From the NCBI GenBank assembly GCA_021442155.1, contig CM038214.1, positions 56,080,514 through 56,144,513 on the forward strand: 64,000 nucleotides of DNA. The letters run 5' to 3'. Positions 59,591-64,000 of the stretch are shown here, one piece after another. This DNA is from Cymbidium sinense (lineage: Eukaryota; Streptophyta; Magnoliopsida; Asparagales; Orchidaceae). The position numbers were made by a program, and so were the translations under genes. How positions within the stretch are numbered: position 1 is the stretch's first letter; each line of letters starts with the position of its first letter. A model generated the notes under the pieces. The model did not search any database, was not told the origin of the DNA, and saw only the letters and a program-made list of their open reading frames with translations.

Positions 59591-61106
59591 CAACCCTAAA
59601 CATTAAACTCTAAACCCTAAAAAACCCTAAACCATAAACCCTAAGCCCTAAACTAACCCTAAACCCTAAGCCCTAAACTAACCCTAAACCTTAAATCTTA
59701 AATCCTAAACCCTAACCCTAACCGTGAACCCTAAACCTTAAACCGTAAACCCTAAAACCCTAAACCCTAAACCCTAAACTAAACCTAAACCTTAAACCCT
59801 AAAAATCATAAGACCTAAATCCTAAAACTTAAACTCTAAACACTAAACTAACCCTAAACCCTAAGTTAATCCTAAACCCTAAACACTAAACCCTAATCCT
59901 TAAACCTTAAAAACCCTAAAGCCTAAACTCTAAACCCTAAACCCTAAACCCTAAACCCTAAATCCTAAAACCTAACACCAAACCCTAAATCCTAAAACCC
60001 TAAACTCCTACCAAACTACCAAACCCTAAAAAACCTGTTAAACTAAACTAAATAAAACCTAAAGATAAAATAAATAAAAATACCTAAAATTAAATAAAAT
60101 AAAATAATAAAATAAAATAAAATAAAATAATAAAATTAAATTAAAACCTAAACTAAAACCTAATCCTAAACATAAAAATAAATTAAAATAAACTAATAAA
60201 ATAAACTAAAATAGAATAAATAAAAACCTAAGCTAAATGAAAAAAATAAAATAAATTTAAGAATAAAAAACCTAAATAAAATAAAAACTAAACATAAAAT
60301 AAAAATAAAGTAAACTTGAAATAAAATAAAATAAAATAAAAGCTAAATAAAAACTTGAACATAAAAAATAAACCTTAAAATAAAAACTAAAAATAAATAT
60401 AAAATAAAACCTAAACCATAAATTAAAAAAAACCTAAACTTGAAATAAAAATAAAATAAACTTAAATGCAAACTAAAATAAACTAAACTAATATAAATAA
60501 AACCTAAACCTAAACCTAAACTAAATAAAATAAAATAAATTAAAAATAATCCTAAACCTAAACTAAAAGTAAAGCCTAAAAATAAACCTAAAATCTAAAC
60601 CTAATAAAATAAAATAAAAACCTAAACTTGAACCTAAAAAAATAAATAAAACCTAAACCTAAACCTAATGAATAAACTAAAATAAAAAACCTAAACTAAA
60701 ATAATTAAACCTAAAATATATAAACTAAACTGAATAAAAATAGAAATAAACCTAAATAAAAATATAAAATAATTAAACTTAAATAAATAAAAAATAAACT
60801 AAATGAACCTAAATTTACTAGTTTACTTAATTTTTTTTTAAAAACCATAAATCCTAAATTCTAAACCCTAAACCCCAAACCCTAAAACCTAAAAAACCCT
60901 AAACCCTAAACCATAACCCTGAACCCTAAAAGCATAAATCCTAAAACCCTAAACCCTAAACCTTAAACCCTAAACCCTAAACTCTAAACCCTAACCCTAA
61001 ACCATAAACCCTAAACTATAAACACCAAACCCTATACCTAAATTTAAAGTATCTAAATAAATAAAAAATAAACCTAATAAACCTAAACATAAACCTAAAC
61101 CCTACA
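59591..61106 (-). repeat. CCCTAAA / A-rich array between the RTE LINE and copy J
   Basis: Heptamer-rich 59,591-60,040, A-rich to 60,800, landmark TTTACTAGTTTACTTAATTT at 60,813-60,832, heptamers to 61,040, then the pre-exon segment AAAGTATCTAAATAAATAAA at about 61,045-61,065. Confidence 0.85.
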
Positions 61107-61596
61107 AATGGGCAGAACCTTCATAACAGGAACATCACTATCAACTAGGCTCAGTCTAGATTTGGTGGTGGGGGCGAAGGCGGAGGCCACAATTATTGCA
61201 TTGGTGGTGGGGGATCTGGAGGTGCTAGTGGGTATGAAGGTGGTGGTCAAAGCAGTGGCGGTTATGCAGACGGGAAGAGTGACGAAGGTTACATCCATGG
61301 TGTTGGTGAAGGGAGAAATCAGGAATATGATGTTGGATCCGACTACCGAGAGGCTAGGGTTGTTCTGATGGGAACTGGAGAAACTGAACAATGAGAGATC
61401 CGATCTACTACTTATGGAATTATTTCTTTACAATAGAGGCAGTTCTCGTTATCAAGGGTTTTTGATTTGCTCTATGTGTGCTCATTTTTTATCTGTCATT
61501 TCTTGTGTCTTAAAAAAAATTTTGTGTTACTTGGTTGATGAAATAGAAAAGAAGAAATGTTGAATCTGAATTTATTCTATGTCAAAAAAAAAAAAA
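61107..61596 (+). pseudogene. GR-RBP last-exon fragment, copy J
   Basis: Starts AATGGGCAGAACCTTCATAA, then NITINQAQSRFGGG-like codons with a stop replacing Q, GGASGYEGGGQSSGGY, a degraded middle, and SRN..WGGSDGNWRN-like end. The 3'UTR is complete and ends in a clean run of 13 A at 61,583-61,595. With E and G it defines the standard length of about 490 bp. Confidence 0.9.
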
Positions 61597-61880
61597 CAAA
61601 AAACCAAAACCCCTAAACCCTAATCTAAAACTTTAACCCTAAACCTAAAACCTAAACCTTAAACCCTAAACCCTAAACCTTGAAAACCCTAAACCCTAAA
61701 CCCTAAACCATAAATCCTAAACCATAAACCCTAAGGCCTAAACCCTAAACTCTAAACTTTAAACCCTAAACCACCCTAAACCCCAAACTAACCCTAAACC
61801 CTCAACCATAAAAAGTTAAACCTAAACCCTAAACTAAATAAAACCTTAAATTAAAATAAATACAAAAATGAAAAAACCTA
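61597..61880 (-). repeat. CCCTAAA block adjoining LINE-3
   Basis: Degenerate CCCTAAA with a short A-rich end at 61,835-61,880. The LINE begins within AAACCTCCATTCTCTCC. Confidence 0.85.
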
Positions 61881-61936
61881 AACCTCCATTCTCTCCGCAA
61901 TTTGAGTTCCCCTCGATGGATTGCTTCGTTTGACGC

Positions 61937-63430
61937 TTGTTCGCTTTTCCTGAAGCAGATTGGCTTTCCAGATGGTGTGACATCCTCGAATTGAGAAATG
62001 GTGAGGCTTTGGTCTCGCACCCCTCGCCGCTGACGCGGAACGCTTTGCGCTCGACTATAGGTTTTCTCTCACTTACTCACTGCACGTTTGTTAAATCATT
62101 CAAAGATGCCTTATCTGGTAAGATCCCTAACTCGAATGCTTCGGTTAATCTCATTTCGACATCTTATCGTGGACACCGGCAGTTATGTGTTCAGATCAGG
62201 ATGTTGAGAAACTTGCTAAGCCCTTTGAGTTTGCTTTGGTGGGTAAATATTCCCTTCGACGCCCGACTCTTGATAATATTTGCTCTTTCTTTCATAGTTT
62301 AAAATTATCGGTACTTTCACTATCGTGATCGATCCCTCACATTCTTATTCAACTTTCAAATGATTTAGATTATTCATGGTTTTGCTCGTCGTTCTATTTT
62401 GTGCATAATTGTCATATGCGCTATTGAAATGGTCGCCTATTTGATGTCAAAGAGGAATCTCCCATTGTCCCTCTTTGGTTTGCTTTTCCTAACATGCGAA
62501 TACATTATGTCACTCATCAAGTATTGTTTGTCATGGCCTTTTGGTAGGCCTCTCCAAATCCAAGCAACGCCACTAGATCTAGGCCATCCGTCGCTCAGAT
62601 TCTCGCTGAGATAGATATCACAAGAAAATATCCCAAAGAGGTTTGGATTGGCTCCAAAAAATTTGGATATAGTCAAAAAGTTGAATTTAAAAATTTTCCT
62701 GTCTTTTGCACTCACTGCAAGATTCACGGGCACGACCACTCAGAATGCTTTGTGCTACATCCTAATCTCAGAAAAAATTTATCACAGAACATGACTACCA
62801 TTAATGGAACTGGGAAAACCACTATTCTAGCATATGTGCCTAAAGATACTCAAAAGAACTCCTCCTTCCCACACCTCCTACCGATTTTCTAGTGGAAAAC
62901 ACTCGACCTGGTACTAAAAGCATTGAGGGTGTGACGATACCATTGACAATTTACCTAACCCCACCCCTGCTTGCATCAATCTGGTTTCCCATGATAGCTC
63001 TTTGCTGCATTTAAATCCTACTGAAAATCTGAATGGTAGCCTTATATTGGACACCCAACTAAACAATTCGAATGAGAATCATATAATGGACCAAAACAAT
63101 GATGATCTTATGGCTTCAGAACATATTGAGAAAGATATTTGTATTACGAATGGTGCTAGGACTTCCCCATCTATGTCCCTTCAGAGTGATAATCATCAAT
63201 TGAACCCTACTTCTCACACTCTATCCGATAGGGAAGAAGGTGAAATCCCCTCTTCTACAACATTAATAGATCCTACTATTCGGAACTCAAAATCAATCTC
63301 TTTCTCGATGGAGATAATTTGGATTCGATAGAACTTTTCAAATGGTTAAATACAAGAAACCCTACAAAGCAAAAATTTCTAATAATAACTTCTCTAGAAC
63401 CACTCGCTCTTCATCCACCCCAAAAAAGTA
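61937..63430 (+). pseudogene. LINE-3 ORF1 (DUF4283 / zinc knuckle)
   Basis: RNA-binding ORF1 protein of the element, broken into pieces. CTFVKSFKDALSGKIPNSNA and SVNLISTSYRGH lie at 62,085-62,175, then a shift near 62,180. Next are KPFEFALVGKYSLRR (62,218-62,262) and LFDVKEESPIVPLWFAFPNM (62,435-62,500). Further on are a B-type segment with KYPKEVWIGSKKFGYSQKVE (about 62,625-62,685), and the zinc knuckle FCTHCKIHGHDHSECFVLHP at 62,704-62,763. The C-terminal part 63,002-63,331 is an open polar stretch with DREEGEIPSSTTL. Confidence 0.85.
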
Positions 63431-63490
63431 ATGTGTCATTTTCCTTCCTCTCTTTCCTTTCTTTCTTCCTTTTCTTTTGGTTGTCCCCTT

Positions 63491-64000
63491 ATGTTTAATT
63501 TTCTTATTTGGAATATCCGTGGGACTCTTCCTGTCCACAATCGTGTTAGGAGTCTTTGTCGTATCCATAATATTAAGTTACTTGTTCTTATTGAACCTCT
63601 CATTAATTCTTCTAAGATTGCTTTTGTTGCTAGATCCCTTGGTTTTCATAATTTCTTCTTCAATCTTAATAATAAAATTTGGTGCTTTTGGCACAACTCC
63701 ATCACCATTTCCATCATTAATGATCTTGACCAATTGGTTAATGTCAAAATCTCCTTAGGTGATTTATCGGCTTTTGGCTCTTTATCTATGCTTCTTGTAA
63801 TAGAGCGGTAGAATGTCCTTTGGAATCACTTACGCACCTTCCTCGCTAACCTTCCCTTGGTTGGAGGTGATTTCAATACTATCATAGCTCGAAAAGGGGA
63901 GGATGTTCTCCTAACCTTCATTCCATGGAGGACTTCTCAAATATGATCCTGATTGCACCGATCGACATTGGTTTCACCGGGTCCAATTACACGTGGCATA
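63491..64000 (+). pseudogene. LINE-3 ORF2 endonuclease, partial
   Basis: Starts with the ATG at 63,491 (MFNFLIWNIRGT), then VRSLCRIHNIKLLVLIEPLI, NKIWCFWHNSITISI and NVKISLGDLSAFGSL. A shift near 63,785 puts the SCNR-type segment out of frame and a stop follows at about 63,811. GGDFNTIIARKGE continues in another frame at about 63,865-63,905, and the window ends within the endonuclease. Catalytic RT residues lie outside. Confidence 0.88.

Larger units (their letters stand above)
61881..64000 (+). mobile_element. L1-type LINE, 5' part (LINE-3), decayed
   Basis: Plus-strand LINE running off the right edge: leader of a few dozen bases, ORF1 (DUF4283 and zinc knuckle) to about 63,430, ORF2 from 63,491. 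Closely related to LINE-2: CTHCKIHGHDH.ECFVLHP, DALSGK, NASVNLISTS and SLCRIHNIKLLVLIEP all have near-identical counterparts there. The host array reads CCCTAAA up to its start, so its orientation relative to the array is the same as for LINE-1 and LINE-2. Frameshifts show that it is inactive. Confidence 0.88.

Noticed and set aside
22290..61596. Functional GR-RBP genes
   Set aside because: All copies lack the RRM core with RNP motifs and start at the same partial-exon point. Nearly all have stops or shifts; only the tail of the protein is represented.
21700..61880. A true telomere or chromosome end
   Set aside because: Perfect TTTAGGG runs never exceed about six units. Most heptamers are mutated, blocks alternate with T-rich DNA, orientation flips inside, and sequence continues on both sides.

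Overview
This is nuclear DNA of a land plant, most likely repeat-rich heterochromatin (pericentromeric or interstitial) of a seed plant. The evidence is plant-type telomere-like heptamers (TTTAGGG/CCCTAAA), plant L1-type LINEs with a DUF4283/zinc-knuckle ORF1 and an RNase H at the end of ORF2, a Tat-lineage Ty3/gypsy retrotransposon with two RNase H domains, a plant RTE LINE tail, and repeated fragments of a plant glycine-rich RNA-binding protein (GR-RBP) gene. I see no intact protein-coding gene, no tRNA or rRNA gene and no CRISPR. Every coding trace is a decayed mobile element or a pseudogene.

Layout. 1-2.7 kb: 5' half of an L1-type LINE on the minus strand. 2.7-3.64 kb: a first telomere-like block. 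3.64-6.1 kb: Gag-protease remnant of a Ty3/gypsy element. 6.1-13.28 kb: AT-rich non-coding DNA holding three local repeat families. 13.28-17.62 kb: decayed pol (protease, RT, RNase H, second RNase H, integrase) of a Tat-type Ty3/gypsy element, followed by a repeat-rich 3' region to about 20.15 kb. 20.15-21.7 kb: a degenerate satellite of about 350 bp period. 21.7-61.9 kb: a large hierarchical array of degenerate TTTAGGG/CCCTAAA blocks alternating with T-rich (or A-rich) blocks. 61.9-64 kb: start of another LINE on the plus strand.

The array is the most unusual part. It carries at least ten copies of the same GR-RBP fragment: last exon, 3'UTR and A-run, always beginning at the same base. A short landmark resembling AAATTAAGTAAACCGGTAGG recurs at the boundary between G-rich and T-rich blocks. 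Left of about 45,425 all GR-RBP copies are on the minus strand and the heptamer reads TTTAGGG. Right of it all copies are on the plus strand and the heptamer reads CCCTAAA, so the array is a giant divergent inverted arrangement. It has also served as an insertion target: an essentially full-length 8.6 kb L1 LINE with a 16-bp target duplication (26,313-34,868), a 2.0 kb foldback Mutator-like element with 9-bp target duplication (47,030-49,046) and a 5'-truncated RTE LINE with a 10-bp duplication (59,061-59,590).

The parts are related by history rather than by a shared pathway. My inference is that a GR-RBP retrocopy landed in telomere-like DNA, the composite unit was amplified and partly inverted, and transposons then nested in it. 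Boundaries of degenerate repeats are approximate (tens of bases), and no alignment or database search was run.
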